This document shows, piece by piece, positions 44,677 to 57,153 of a stretch of DNA of 64,000 bases. Where the stretch lies: positions 9,920,001-9,984,000 of the forward strand of contig NW_020825298.1 of the NCBI RefSeq assembly GCF_003286085.1, given 5' to 3'. The notes under the pieces are model-generated. The model searched no databases, was not told the origin of the DNA, and saw only the letters and a list, made by a program, of their open reading frames with translations. This DNA comes from Drosophila persimilis (taxonomy: Eukaryota > Arthropoda > Insecta > Diptera > Drosophilidae). The position numbers and the translations under genes are program-made. The first letter of the stretch is position 1. Each line of letters begins with the position of its first letter.

Positions 44677-46497
44677 ATGACTGAGCAACGAAGCACCATC
44701 TTGGGCTGCAGCTTGGGCGGCCTGCTGCTCGCCTTCCTGGCCCTGCAATCCCTGCCCCAGAGCACCGAGGGATCCAACATTCTGGGAGTGTTCACCAGTC
44801 ACAGCACATCGCATTTCATTGTGCACATGTCCATTATGAAAACGCTTGCCGAGAAGGGTCACAATGTTACAGTGGTGTCGTCGGTGCCGCCGAAGGTGAC
44901 CCATAAAAGCATCAAGCACATTGTCATCCCACTTAGTGAAGAGGAAGAGAAGTTGATCCACGGAGGCATGGTGGATATGGTCAAGCAGAAGCCCTCCATT
45001 TGGACCACCATGAAATCGATTTTCACTTCGCTTGCCGGGCTCATAAACAAACAGGTGGATACCCTGGAAGACAAGCGTTTCACGGATCTCTACAATAACA
45101 AAGATAACAAATTCGATGTAGTCTTTGTGGGCTTCTTTTTCAATACGTATCAGGTGGGACTGAGTGCCAAATTCAATTGCCCCTTGATTGTTTCGTGGAT
45201 GGGTCAGCCCATGCTTATGGTCAACGAAATTATTGGAAATCCGGAGCTGTCAAGTGTCCCTCAAATGTCCATATCCGTGCCGGCAGGAAAGGCCATGAAC
45301 TTCCAGCAGCGTCTGACGAACTTCCTCAGCAGTACCGGCTTCCGATTTCTCGGCAAATTCCTTCATTTCAAATACCAGGGCTTCTATAAGTGAGTAGTAT
45401 TGACACAATTTTAAAGATACATACCAAGCATACATACCATCGACTCATATCAGTTTGCCTAATCATGTTGCTGTTACAAGAACCAGCTATCATTGAAAGA
45501 TTATCAAAATCATGAATGATTGATAATTGATCTATAATCTATTATTTATTTGGAACTCTTTCATTTCTTCCCCCACAGACGTCTTTGGGGTGATGACAAG
45601 AGCATGCCCAGCCTCGAGCAGGCAATGAAGAACGTCTCCCTGGTCTTCTGCAACAGTCATGGCATCAGCGAGGGTCCCATCCGCCCGAATGTGCCCGCCC
45701 TCATTGAAATCGGTGGCATCCAAGTGAAGAGCAAGCCAGATCCCCTGCCAGAAGATATCAAGCAGTTCATGGATAATTCCAAAAATGGTGTCATCCTGTT
45801 TAGTCTTGGCTCAAATCTCAAGGGCGATCACTTCAACCCTGAGGTGGTGACGACCATCTTCAAGACTCTGTCCAGTCTGAAGCAGCAGGTGATCTGGAAG
45901 TGGGATGATCTCGAGACTACTCCTGGAAAGTCTGCCAACATATTGTACAAGAAATGGCTGCCCCAGGATGATATCTTGGCCCATCCCAAACTCAAGCTTT
46001 TCATCACGCATGCGGGCAAGGGTGGCGTGGCCGAGGCCCAGTACCATGGAGTCCCAATGTTGACCCTGCCCGTCTTCGCCGATCAGCCAGGGAATGCAGA
46101 CAAAGTAGTGGAAAACGGCTATGGCCTGCGCTTGGAGCTCAACTCCTTGGAGGCGAAGGAGTTCAAGGAGACTATCAAAGAGATTATCAGCAATCCAAAG
46201 TATGCCCAAAAACTGGAGACCTTCTCCAAATTGTATCGCGATCGTCCCCAGACTGCCCAGGAATTGGTTGTCTACTGGACGGAGTATGTGATCCGTCACC
46301 ATGGCGCTCCTCACATGCAGAGTCCTCTGGTCCACATGGGCACTGTCGCCAGCAACAATCTGGATATTTATGCTCTCGTGATTTTGGCATTATATCTGAT
46401 CTTCCTCGTCAATAAGATTGTGTGGAAGTTTTTGTGGAAAAAATGTACTGGAAAATCGAAGAAAACAGCACAGAACAAGAAGGTTAAAAAGCAATAA
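44677..46497 (+). CDS. UDP-glycosyltransferase, Ugt36 type, copy 3
   Basis: Exons are 44677-45389 and 45579-46497, 543 residues. Signal-anchor-like N-terminus TILGCSLGGLLLAFLALQSL, then SNILGVFTSHSTSHFIVHMS. Signature LFITHAGKGGVAEAQYHGVP and PVFADQPGN. C-terminal TM ALVILALYLIFLVNKIVW, tail ending KKVKKQ (KxKxx). The intron is in phase 2 (AA|A CGT, KRLWGDD) at the codon shared with copy 2. The AATAAA at 46,570 fits its 3' end. Codon use is more G/C-rich than in copies 1 and 2. Confidence 0.95.
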
Positions 46498-46575
46498 GTT
46501 GATACTGATAGAATACTAAGAATTTGATATTTTAAAATATAAAGTCTTTTATAAAGCGAAAAAACGACAAATAAA

Positions 46576-47201
46576 ATATAAAAACGAGAACTTTGTATAT
46601 TTGGCATACAATTGTAAATCTGCAGATTGTAGATGATGCTCTGAGCTCATCCAATCGTTATGTACAGTGAAAGTTTAAGGTGTAAATAAGGAAACGATCT
46701 CCTTAGAAAATCGAACAGAATCATAATGAAAACAATGGAAAAATAATTTCCATAGCGATTTTTAAAGAACAAATACAGAACTTTATCACCAAAATTAATG
46801 TATTATCATTTTGTTACACCTCTCCAGTCACGTCTTCCGGCTATCAGCTAAAATCCAAGACAAAATCTTCGAACACGCCCAGCCAGTTAGATTAGCCAAA
46901 TTTGAACTAAAAAACCTAACAGTCGATAGGCTCTTCTATTGCGCTGCCACCAGCTCAACCGGAAAGCCAAGCGGACGCATATATCCTTCTCGTTCACACT
47001 GCAAGCTTTTTCTATAAGGCCGTCTCCTTCAAACAGAATCCGTCACCTTATTTCTAAATTCATTTTGGTCTAGTGTAATACGGCCATACAAATTGGAACC
47101 AGTTCCAAAAGCTTTCGCTTTACTTCGGCTGAGGGAGCCAGTGTGTAATGTATATATCATGTAACGCAGACGCATTAACTACATGTGTATTTAACGGTTT
47201 T
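46576..47201. other. intergenic between Ugt copy 3 and the oxidoreductase
   Basis: AT-rich spacer between convergent 3' ends; nothing supported. The minus-strand AATAAA at 47,207-47,202 is the likely poly(A) signal of the next gene. Confidence 0.45.
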
Positions 47202-47369
47202 TTTATTGCCAAAAAATTAGTGGATTTGAAAGATAATCGATTTATGTAAGAAATGTGCTTGGTTGACAATTTATATGTTGGATTAGACAGATTTAAAACA
47301 TGTTCATTATTCGCACACAGAAAATACATTCATAATTATGTTAATATATCCACCAGATATCCGCCCGCT

Positions 47370-48931
47370 CTATGCGCCTGCGCCTTTCTTCTTCGTCGAA
47401 AGATTCTCTGCTTCACCGGTGTCCAGATCGGTAGCAGTTTCCGTGGAATTTTTCAGATCGTTCTCCAGCTGAAACTCCGTATAAACTTCCCGGCTCCGAC
47501 CCACACCCAGTTGGGCGTGGATGCTGTCCATTAGGTTGGCCAGGAGTCGGCTCTCGTTATGATTGAACAGCTCGCTTTGGGTGCAGCCATTCAGGATGCA
47601 GTTTCGCACCTCCTCCGCCTCGTAGCACATACCTAAGCGGTTGTGATAGTGAGTGATCACCTCGTCCCCACCAGGCAGTGGGAACTCGTAGTCAGTGTCC
47701 TCGGTAATGAGACGCGTGGGACACCAATAGTTGGTCATCTGTGGGGAAAAAGTTCTATAGGAAGATCAGGGAGAGATCTGTGAACACACCTTGATGCATC
47801 CGTCTTTGCCCTGGACGATGGCCTTATTGCTCAGCTTCTCCTCGGCACTCACCTCGATGTTGGCCCAGCGGTTGTGGCTAAAAGCCAGCTCTATACTGGC
47901 CACAACATCGACATTCTCCTCGTTGAGCTTTCCCGTAGCCCGCACCTTCTCTGGCACTTCCCGATACACCCATAGCGCCAACTGTATCCCGTAAACACCG
48001 AAATCGCTCGCCACTCCCCCGTAGAGGGCCAACTTGCTCTGCGATACGGGCAGTCCGAGGGTGCAGTGTACATTCTGGACGTCGCCCAGCCGATTGCGCA
48101 GGATCTGGTGGCGCAAATAGTGGTAGGCGGGCACGCAGCGTGGCCACATTCCCTCCATGAGGAAGAGACCGCGGGCCTGGGCTTTCCGCAGCAGCATCTC
48201 TGTCTTTGACTCGCTCATGCAGATCGGCTTCTCGCACAGCACATGCTTGTCATGGTTCAGCATCAGGTGGCAAAGTTCACCGTGCAACGGATTCAGGGGC
48301 GATATGTAAACAACATCTGACGTCAAGGAAGTAGGATTGTTAGTAGGATATGATCAATAGTAAGAATCCATTCAAAAAACACATTCTGAAGCAGAATAAG
48401 AGATTAGGGGACTATCTATCCCAAAGCTCTGAGCTCAAAACCCATTCTATCCTTATCAAACATTGCAGATAAGTAAGTTAGTAAATTGCAATAGCTAGCG
48501 AAGCGAATACAAGAGACAGACGGACTTCCACTGAATGCAACTGACTGCAGATACAGCGGGAGGGAAATCATTGATTCTAAATACTCACCAACGCTTTGGC
48601 ACCTGGCCAGATCCTCAAAGCTGGTGTACACGTTTTTCACTTCATATTTGTCAGCAAAGGCTACGGCGTGCGAACGATAGGCGGCCGCACAAGAGACGAT
48701 CTCATGGCGGTGCGGCGGCAGGACACTCAAAGCGGCAGCAAAATCATCTGCCATAAGGCTGACCGGCGCTATTCCCCACCTCAAAGTTTTGCCGTCGTCC
48801 GGTTGCGATTTGTAATCTTCCAAGTTGTTTTTGGAGTTGTCACTGTTGGATGCGTTGTCTGTGTTGTCAGTACTTCCATCACTGCCGCTGAATCGATTGA
48901 TGTGCAACAGTCGTGGGCGTGGCCTGCACAT
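47370..48931 (-). CDS. dihydrodiol dehydrogenase-like NAD(P)-dependent oxidoreductase
   Basis: Gfo/Idh/MocA family, dimeric dihydrodiol/D-xylose dehydrogenase branch, which oxidises trans-dihydrodiols or sugars with NADP+. Exons are 48931-48589, 48316-47790 and 47738-47370, 412 residues. The Rossmann start is LRWGIAPVSLMADDFAAAL (about residue 51); the family CEKP motif is in HVLCEKPICMS, and the catalytic Asp/Tyr pair in SDFGVYGIQLA. The C-terminal half has TNYWCPT and GMCYEAEEV as in mammalian DHDH. The first about 50 residues are Asn/Ser/Asp-rich and absent from the core family. The frame stays open to 49,093 upstream without an ATG, so the start could be wrong. It is perhaps the counterpart of D. 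melanogaster CG13280 (from memory). Confidence 0.88.
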
Positions 48932-49101
48932 GCTAGTGTAGACGTTGCCTCTGCTTTTGCTGTTGTTGTTGTTGTTGTGCTGGATGACTCTGTAGTGGTG
49001 GCGGCTCTCCGAGGCGAGTTGTCTGGACGAGCGCTTGGCGCGAAAGGTGGAGAGTGCATCTGGGGGAGACGTGGGCCGGGCAGAGATTAGTCACCTTATA
49101 G

Positions 49102-52100
49102 AGTGAAAACTACGACAACTCGCAGTTGAGTTCGGTTGCGACTTTGTTGTTTGTCGCGTAAAACACATTTCATTCATACAATCGAACGTTTTTCCACGAA
49201 TTGGCGAAATTGCGGGTGTTTGTTTGGGTCTCGGCAACCGGTCCCCGGTGTGGTTGTTGCCTGGGTTGGGATTGGTATTGTATGGACCATCTACGTCGAA
49301 ACCAAGACGACTGGGGCATTATGTGGCGCTGTTTAGTGCGTCAGTTCCTCCATAATTAGTCATATTTGTTTAGCATCAAAACTTGCGATAACTCGCAGCG
49401 GATCGGATCGGATCGCATCGCATCGGATCGCAACGAATCGGGTCTGGTTTTTGTTGCTGTTGCTTTTGCTTTTGGCCTGGTCCTGGCCAAGTTAGGCGCT
49501 ACCTGGGCCTCGCACTTTGCGCCGCGTTCTGTCCGCATTCGAATTTCACTTTCTTTTTTAGAAACTAAGCATCGGACTGTTTGTATATTTATCACTGTAC
49601 GAGTACTCTGCTGTACCATGAGGGTACCTAAGCTTTGCTGAGAAAGATGGTCGGTGCTTTTTCAATGGGAGAAATCAAGGGATTTGTATCTTATTCAACA
49701 ACGAGAGAGATTCCCAAGAGAGACGTTTGATTATGTTCAATATTTGTTATCGATTACTACAGAAGGATATGTACTTGTAGCTTATCCATTATAGGCCAAA
49801 TCATCGCTCTTTACTATCCGATTTATAATCGTATTTCTATTGTATCCCATCCTATAGCTTCTACCTATCGATCGCCAGCTAGAAGGAATGAATGTTTAAG
49901 TGAGTTCAAAGTGAATGCTTCCATCTGTCCATCTAGGTTATCTGTATCCAACTATCTATCGTCTCAGGAATATCCTTGGAATTCATGACTGGGAGATTGG
50001 GAGAGCATTCAACATTCCCCATTTCATCTCGGGGAAGCAGCCACCTTTCGCAGCTTATTTCACTTTTCAATAATTCGAGTGCGTGCAACAATGTCCAGGG
50101 GTACGTCGAAGTGGACTGCTGGCAGCGCAGCGTAGCCCAACACCAAAAACCCAACACACATGAAAATTTGTTTATCTAATTAGCGATGCACCGGGCGACA
50201 GCAAAGACAGGCCGCCGCCGCCGCCGCTGCCGCTGCCGCGCTGGTGGCTTCCACTCGCCCCAACAGTGCTTTTCACCTGATTTGGCATGCATGGCAGGTG
50301 CTGTGGCCAGTGGCGGGCACGGCAAGTCGATGGCCGTAGAAATTGCCCTAACCCAAATGCAAAATAATAAAAATATGTGTGAGACCCGTCATTCGAATGC
50401 TTTTGAGAGGTGTATTTATGGTTAGCCAATGAACGAAAGTGTTCTTTGGGTGTGCAGACTCAACAAAACAAGTAGGAATGCCATTGTCGATGCGAGTACT
50501 TCGATTTTGACATACCCATTAGTCAAATTTACTTTCCGAGTTGTACTTGCGAGTAGAAAGTTATCTAATTGGCATGCAGATAAGGCAGATAAGGGAATCG
50601 GGATATACGTTTACAATGAGAACAAAATACAGTAAATATATGGCAATTCTGCCAAAGAGAATCCGTTTTTACTGCTGGCAACGCCATAAACCACAAATAT
50701 ACACCGTTTTTGACATTCTGGGCGTAATATTTATTTAATTAAGATGATAGTTCCGTGGATAACAGCTTTACAACATTCAAATGGATACCATCCTATTTTA
50801 TAGTGCAATGTTTTAAAGTCCTTAAAACTTTAGTCTCTGATATCCCTGCTATACCGATCATCCAGCAAGTTACATAAATCTTCACAAATACAATATACCG
50901 CATGGTCGTCTAGCATTATCGGGTATAAACAAACTCTCGCCAGTTGCCGGAAGTGTCTCTGTATGGGGACGAGTGCGAGTGTGTGCGTGTGGGTGAAATT
51001 ATGCGCCAGTGAAAGGTTGCCTAATTTCTGTCATTAAACGACACGAGCACGAGCTGGAAATCCAACTGGAGTCGGAGTCGGAGCTGCAGATTCAGTTAGA
51101 GCAGGAGGAGCTGTTGGAGCAGGAGGAGCTGTCGGAGCTGTACGAGCCGGGCCATAGATGACAGCTGGAGCACACAAATTTGCCATGCGTGCGTCTTTTG
51201 ATGACTCTTTCCACAGAGAGCGACGACACGGCCGGAGACAACATGTTCATTAAAGCCAGAGCGGCTTTGGCAGCATCTCCTTCGTGCACCGACAAAGCAA
51301 ATAAATACTAAAATTTGCATGCCTGCAACATAAATCGTCGCAAAATATTAAACAAGTCAGCAGCAACAGTTGAAATCAATAAATTTATTGATACAATTTA
51401 CACGGCTGAGTGGGCCTCAGCCTCAGCCTCCGCCTCTGCCAATAGCCTCCTAGCACAAGCACAAGCAACAGCAACAGCAACAATGTTTGCTTAGTGGCAA
51501 GTTGCAGGCTTCAAGTTTTGCTGGCAACATGCAACACAGCCACATGCAACACATGCGCTAATTAAGGGGGGGGCCGGGCCGCAAACCACTGGCGGGGGTG
51601 CCACTCGACACTCGGCGATGGCCTTGCCTCAGAAACAAGTTAATGCGGCTAACCAAGACCAACCAAGTGACCAACTGACTGAGGAAATTCGTTTGAATAC
51701 GCTTTGTACGGCGGGGGTGTGGGTGGAGGAGGAGGACAACAAATTGCCAGAGAAGGGGAATGGAAATGATTTGCCAAGGCTCTATCCTTAATTTGAGCGG
51801 CAAAATAGTTTCCAATTATATAAATATGTAATTGGTGGCACTAATTTATGAGCCCCTTGGAATTGTCCACCATCACATCTTTTTCCGCTTTTTTTCTAAA
51901 GGTTGAGAGTCCTAGCATACAAAACTCAATTCTTCATATCTTGTAGGCATTCTTCTCAAGTCTTGAGCTTCACTAAAGAATACTAAACATACATACATAC
52001 ATATGCTTAATTTTGAAAAAGAAAGTGGATTGATTTCCAAGCGCTTGTTATTCAGTACAGTACCCATTGATATGGGCATACATTACGGGTATGCAAAGGC

Positions 52101-53166
52101 AAAGCCATTCTAGGTTGTGAAAGTCATGTGTCAAGTTCGTTGCCAAAGTCTTTTGATTTGCAATTTTTGGTTTCTGCTTCGTTTATGTTGCGCCTTAATT
52201 GACACCATCATTTTTGTGCACAAGACAAAGGAAGGCTTTGAGGCAAGGCACATCAGCACCTGACGTGTTTCGCGTGTGCGCGTCTCCGTCCCCGTCCCCC
52301 TCACACTCCTTTCCTGACTCCTCACACCCATCAAATACGCACACGCCCATGGGGCAGAGGAGACAGCAACAACAGCGGCAGAAGCAACAATTGACAGCCA
52401 GTCATGTCATGACTATTGCCAATTGCTTTTGTCTGTTGTTGCTGTTGGCTGTGGCCCGAAGCTCTTAACATATTTTACGATTTGTGGCCCCAGGTAGAAA
52501 TTTATTTGGCCACAAATTTCGGGTGTTTTTTTATGCAACCGACACGAAAAAAAGCGAAAGTCCAGAAAACCGTTGCGACTAAACAGAACCAACATCTTCT
52601 TGGGAAACATGGGCCAGGCAGCTGAAAATGTGAGGCTGACTTGACAGCGAAACAACTGCAGAAGCAGCAGCTTTCTTCCATGCACAGGGATCCCTCCTAA
52701 AATCCGCGTTGCAGGAGGAGGTGGAAAAAGCTATACAGAACTCACGTAGACCAGCATTCCAATCATTCCATTCAGTTCCATATCCAAGCAGAACAAGATT
52801 CCCCCCCAAAAGTAGTATTGCATCTACTACTACATATTCATGTGGATATTCGCTCCTGTAAAACGGTTTAGAATGTGCTCATTCGCGTATGGGAAATTTG
52901 TACAGCGAATCAACGTATCATTCGTATCATTAGTGTCCGAATGCTAAAAATGGTCCAGGGGAACAGAAAATTAAAGATTCGAAAGAATATTTACAACAAA
53001 ACCTGCGAAAGGAACTTCAACAACAACAAAGAAAACCACACCACAAGCAACAACAGCAGCAGCAACAGCAGAGACTTCAACAAAAGCTACTTTAGCAACA
53101 ACAAAATACCAAACAGGCAGCACAACAACAACTACAAAAAAAAAAGCGAAAAGACGACAACTTTGG
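49102..53166. other. long intergenic region
   Basis: No coding region supported in 4 kb. It contains a GGATC/GCATC tandem tract (49,399-49,441), a GCC/GCT-rich block (50,205-50,240), a GGAGTC/GGAGCT-type tract (51,065-51,140) and other simple sequence. The composition is that of regulatory or intronic DNA of a large gene. Confidence 0.4.
49399..49441. repeat. GGATC/GCATC tandem repeat
   Basis: About eight imperfect 5-mers (GGATC, GCATC, GGATC, GCAAC, GAATC) in tandem. Confidence 0.7.
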
Positions 53167-53182
53167 TGACGTCGCGACGTCA
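53167..53182. promoter_or_regulatory. 16-bp perfect palindrome with two CRE-like sites
   Basis: TGACGTCGCGACGTCA is its own reverse complement and contains TGACGTC twice, once on each strand. TGACGTCA-type sites bind CREB/ATF-family bZIP factors. It lies 148 bp upstream of the predicted +1 at 53,315. Confidence 0.4.
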
Positions 53183-53312
53183 GCGTCGACAGAGACAGCA
53201 ACAAGTGCAGACTTGTCTGGTGGTTCGCTTGCAGTCGCTGTCGCAGCCACAGGCAGCGTCGCTGCCTCTTTTAACAGTTTCGAATTTGAGTTTTGGCCAA
53301 GACAACGCGAAA

Positions 53313-53346
53313 TCAGTTAACAAACGGACGCGATTTGAAACGGATG
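53313..53346 (+). promoter_or_regulatory. TATA-less Inr + DPE core promoter
   Basis: TCAGTT (A+1 at 53,315) is followed by GGATG at +28 to +32 (53,342-53,346), a full match to the DPE consensus RGWYV at the exact spacing. No TATA box is at -30. The downstream DNA has the look of a long 5'UTR exon. Confidence 0.5.
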
Positions 53347-53842
53347 CACTGGCACCAGACCAGAGAGACTAGAAAACCTGAAGATCCTCCATAAAAGTCC
53401 CCGTCAGAGACGAACGCCGAACCCCAAGCCGAAGCCGAAGCCAAAAGCCAAAGCCAAAGTCGAAGCCGAAGCCGTGCGAATGTCTGTCGTCGGTTCAGGT
53501 GTACGAATAAGAAGCTCCCAGAGCCACCTTGGCCGTCGCTACGAGTATCTTCATCGGCCGCGTTGGTCGTTTAAAAGTGAAATTTACTGAATGAAATGAA
53601 ATGAAATGTTTTCTTGAAAGCCCCGTCCTCAGTGCCCGAGTCCGAATCCGAGCCCGGCCATTTTTGTGTGGATCGTATCGTGTTTTGTGTGTTTGATTAT
53701 TGATTTGTGACAATTGTCAGCCAGGAAATGACTGCAAATTAATCAAATAAGAGCATTCACAAAAGGATTATAAAACGAATACAAGCCCGAAAGCCGAAAA
53801 TAGAGTTGAGAATCATCGCTCCTCAGCGACCTGCATTGAATG
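53315..53842 (+). other. putative untranslated first exon of the right-hand gene
   Basis: It extends from the predicted +1 to a donor AATG|GTAAGC at 53,842. It includes a GCCGAA/GCCAAA repeat (53,424-53,474) and several short upstream ATGs but no long frame. The nearest good plus-strand acceptor before a convincing ATG is CAGATAACAG at 59,590. Joining the two is inference. Confidence 0.4.
53424..53474. repeat. GCCGAA/GCCAAA hexamer repeat
   Basis: About eight imperfect hexamers (AAGCCG, AAGCCA and similar) inside the putative 5'UTR exon. Confidence 0.65.
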
Positions 53843-56800
53843 GTAAGCTGTTTGCCAGAAACCAGATGATGTAAGATCCTGCTTAGATTGTGTAAGGCAG
53901 TGAAAGTGAGTGAAAGAATTAGTTGATGAAGTGAATGTGGTTCTGGTGAGGTTGGAAAGTGAATGATGGCTGTTTGACAAACGATCGTTGGACAGAATGA
54001 ATCTTTTTATTAAGTGCGAGTGTCTTTAAACTAGGCTGGAAAGGGAGTTTTCCCTGCTTTAAAAGTTTGTGGCGTGACCTGTGATCTGTAGAAATATTTG
54101 TTGGTAAAAATGCCGAACAAATATTTTCACACTGCTTCACTTCCCTCTTGATCGCTTGACAGCCTGCACAATCACTAAACGAGCTGGAATGGTCGCTAGA
54201 GATCCTGTTTCGATCATATACACTATATGTGGGAGCACCTAAAATACTGTCTAAATGACATGATGAGAAGTGATTTAAGATCCTGTTTGAACATTTAAGA
54301 CCATGTTTGATCATTTACGATTGTGTACAAATCATGTCTGATCGCCCAAAATCATGTAAAACCATAAGCATATGATTGGTTTACACATTTGAATAATCAA
54401 TGAAGATTGCTTTACAACATGTTCAGCTCATGTATGACCACCAAAGTTGATGTACGATCAGTAAAAATCGTATCAAATCCACAACGTACGAGCAATTAAA
54501 AGCAACAAATATGGCTAGGGATAAAATACGATCGCTGCAGATCAACAAATACCAGATCGTTGAACCAACATTCGCTGAAGATTGATGAGTCAACCTTAAC
54601 ATAACGATCTTTATATGGATCATGTATCACAGCTAACCGTATCCATTTCAGCCTTGGCTATGAAGAACTGCACGCCAGTCACGACTCATTTTTGACCATT
54701 ACCATGCGATCGCTCGTTGACCGTTTTCACGCATTTTCCATCAATCAACTCGCGCTTTTCAATGGTCCATCGGGTAATCCGTGAGTGCGGATGCTGCACA
54801 TAAATTCCCCTTTCTTTGCCAGCGAAATCGAATCTTTCTTTCTCACTTAACGATATTTGCGCACAGAATTAAGACACTGCATATAAAGTTAAGCCGGCGC
54901 TTGGAGGGAACAAACAAATGGACATCACTCATACGCAGTGTATGACGCCAATAGAGAGGGAGATGGAGTTGAAGCGAAAGGGAGACCCAACAGCTACTTG
55001 ATTTTCCAGGCACTCCTGCATCTCGGCACATTTATCTTTCACTTAAAGTGAAGATGACATTCTTTAAATGAAATTAACTGCCGGCAACAAAAAGCTGCAA
55101 CTGCAACTGCGGCTGCTAATGCTTGCCGCTGATGCTTGCTGCTGCTGAGGTTGATGCTTGTGATGCTGATGCTGATGCGATGCTGTTGATGCTGTTGATG
55201 CTGCTTCTGTTGCAGCTGCTTTGGCTGCAATTAGTATTTGTCTTTGGCTAATACGCTGCCATGTTGGTATGCATCTCAGTGCGCCAGTTTCTTGCAGTTG
55301 TTTCTGCTGCTCCTGCTCCCCATGCTGTTTTTTCTTGACCAGTTGTCGTCGTTGTTGGTTTTTATACCCTACAAGACAGTATTCGGATTTTCGGCAGAGG
55401 TTTGCAATGAACAAGACGGAAGTATTATATATTCTTTCTCAGCAATTGCAGCTTTGGCACCTGCGATAATTGTTTTTATATTACTTCGCTATATCCTAAA
55501 TCCTATAGCTGCCCAAAAGATTCTAAATCGAATGACTTTATCACATATGTATCTTTAATAGAAACCATGCACCTGAAAGAGTATCTAAATCGCCGGCCCT
55601 TGAATTCATTCAGTTCTTCGTTTTGTTGCTTTTTGCTTAACGCATAAAAAGTGTCGCGCACTTGAATGAATCTCTGGCTTTGGCTTTGGCTTTGGCTGCA
55701 GCTTCGGGTCTGTCTCTGGCTCCGACTTGGTCTTTGCTTTGCTTCGGTTGTTTGTCTATTTATTGGTCTGTTTGTTTGCTCATCGGTCGGCTTTTTGTGG
55801 CTGCTTTTTTTCACTCAATGGCCTAAGCCGGCCACTTAACAGCTGTCGCTTTGAGTGCATCTCTCACTCCATCTTTATCCATCGCTCGCTGTCCCTGTCT
55901 CTGTCTCTGTCTCGGTTGAGCCTTTTGGGTCTGTTTGCTGTGGGCACCCGAGCACCCGGGCACCCGAACAGTCCGGCAGCCAGTAAGCGTTTGAGTGACT
56001 GAGTGGTGGCTTTTAAGAGACATCAATTGAAAGTGCTTGGAATGCATTTATGATAGCGGGGGAATAAAAATGATGTGCTCGCATACTTTGTACGATGTGT
56101 GGGATGCGTTTGATTGGATGCAACCCGAGTGGCATCGGGCGGGCCATGAAAGTTGATTTAACTTTGGCTGGTTTTCAGTTTAGCAAATGCATTCGGATAC
56201 CGCCTAGGGTTGTAAATCCTAAAACTTGTGAAAGGATTAATTGCGATATCTAGGAGTATCAGTACTTGGACTCCACAAACGACAGAAAGTGCATTTGTGT
56301 TTCGAAATATGGCTTTACTTTTTACTTTGCTCTTCTTTAAAAATATAAAAAGAAAGAGAGCACAAAGTGTGAGATTCGTCTAGCCTTTAATGGGTATTCT
56401 TCTCCATGGAACTCTCTTTGGTACTCTTTTCAGGAGTTCTCTGTATACATTATATTCAAGGCCAGCAATTAAAAGCCCCAAAAAGAGTTTAACACGCTTG
56501 CGGTACTTATGATTGTATCGGATCATCACATAATACCCTATCATAACACTCACTTAGCTGGCAACACATTTCACTTGTCATGTAAACACAAAGTGAAATA
56601 ACACAAAAATTATGAGTAATTAAATGCATTACAACGTGACTCTGACTTATGCAAATGGGCTGTAACACAGTAGCTAAAATTAAACAACTTACACGTGAGT
56701 GGACACTGAAGAAAACAGGCCTAACTTACAGAAGCACAGATAACCTTAAAGACTGATTGTTCACAGCTTTGAGCTGTATTTACTGATCAAATTTTACTGA

Positions 56801-56942
56801 GAATTAAATTTAGCCACATCTGGAAAAGGTAGATGGGATTTTCTTCAGAACCAAACAAGTTTGTCCCACAAAGACTAGGTTTCATTCGAAATTCAGAAAG
56901 TGATCTATTACTGACAGGTTCTAAAAGGCAAATAGACATGAT
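53843..56942. other. presumed intron, no supported gene
   Basis: Contains a GATGCT/GCTGCT repeat (about 55,096-55,230) and a GGCTTT repeat (about 55,670-55,700). It also has a possible remnant of the DINE-1/mini-me-type element at 55,360-55,560 (TTTATACCCTACAAGACAG, then GACGGAAGTATTATATATTC). No coding sequence convinces. Confidence 0.4.
55096..55230. repeat. GATGCT/GCTGCT imperfect repeat
   Basis: Degenerate trinucleotide-hexanucleotide repeat. The reverse strand reads as Gln/His-rich, which explains the frames seen there. Confidence 0.65.
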
Positions 56943-57092
56943 TAAGACCAAGGCGCTCCCTCCGTTGTACTCCAGTCATTGTTTCTCTACGGTTTTTCCC
57001 ATTTACAAGTAGACCTTAAGTTTATTTGAGCTGTGAAACGTCACACAGTGACAGCAGCTGTTCTGCGGGTAGATTTCTTCCGGAAAATAAGG

Positions 57093-57130
57093 TATAAAAG
57101 AGCTCTGGAGACAGTGAAAGTTATCACAGT
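57093..57130 (+). promoter_or_regulatory. TATA promoter of small peptide gene copy 1
   Basis: TATAAAAG at 57,093, then TTATCACAGT with a possible +1 at 57,126 (33 nt). Upstream an inverted GTCAC-ACA-GTGAC and a CAGCTG E-box (about 57,039-57,060) are identical in copy 2. Confidence 0.65.
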
Positions 57131-57153
57131 TTCAGTTTGAACTTGTAAACAAC

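Noticed and set aside
51053..51160. Glu/Leu-rich frame (ELEIQLESESELQ) that looks like a coiled coil
   Set aside because: It arises from a GGAGTC/GGAGCT repeat, has no ATG in frame and stops soon after.
52875..53372. 165-codon Asn/Gln/Lys-rich frame
   Set aside because: It is produced by CAA/AAC-rich simple sequence and runs into the predicted core promoter at 53,315.
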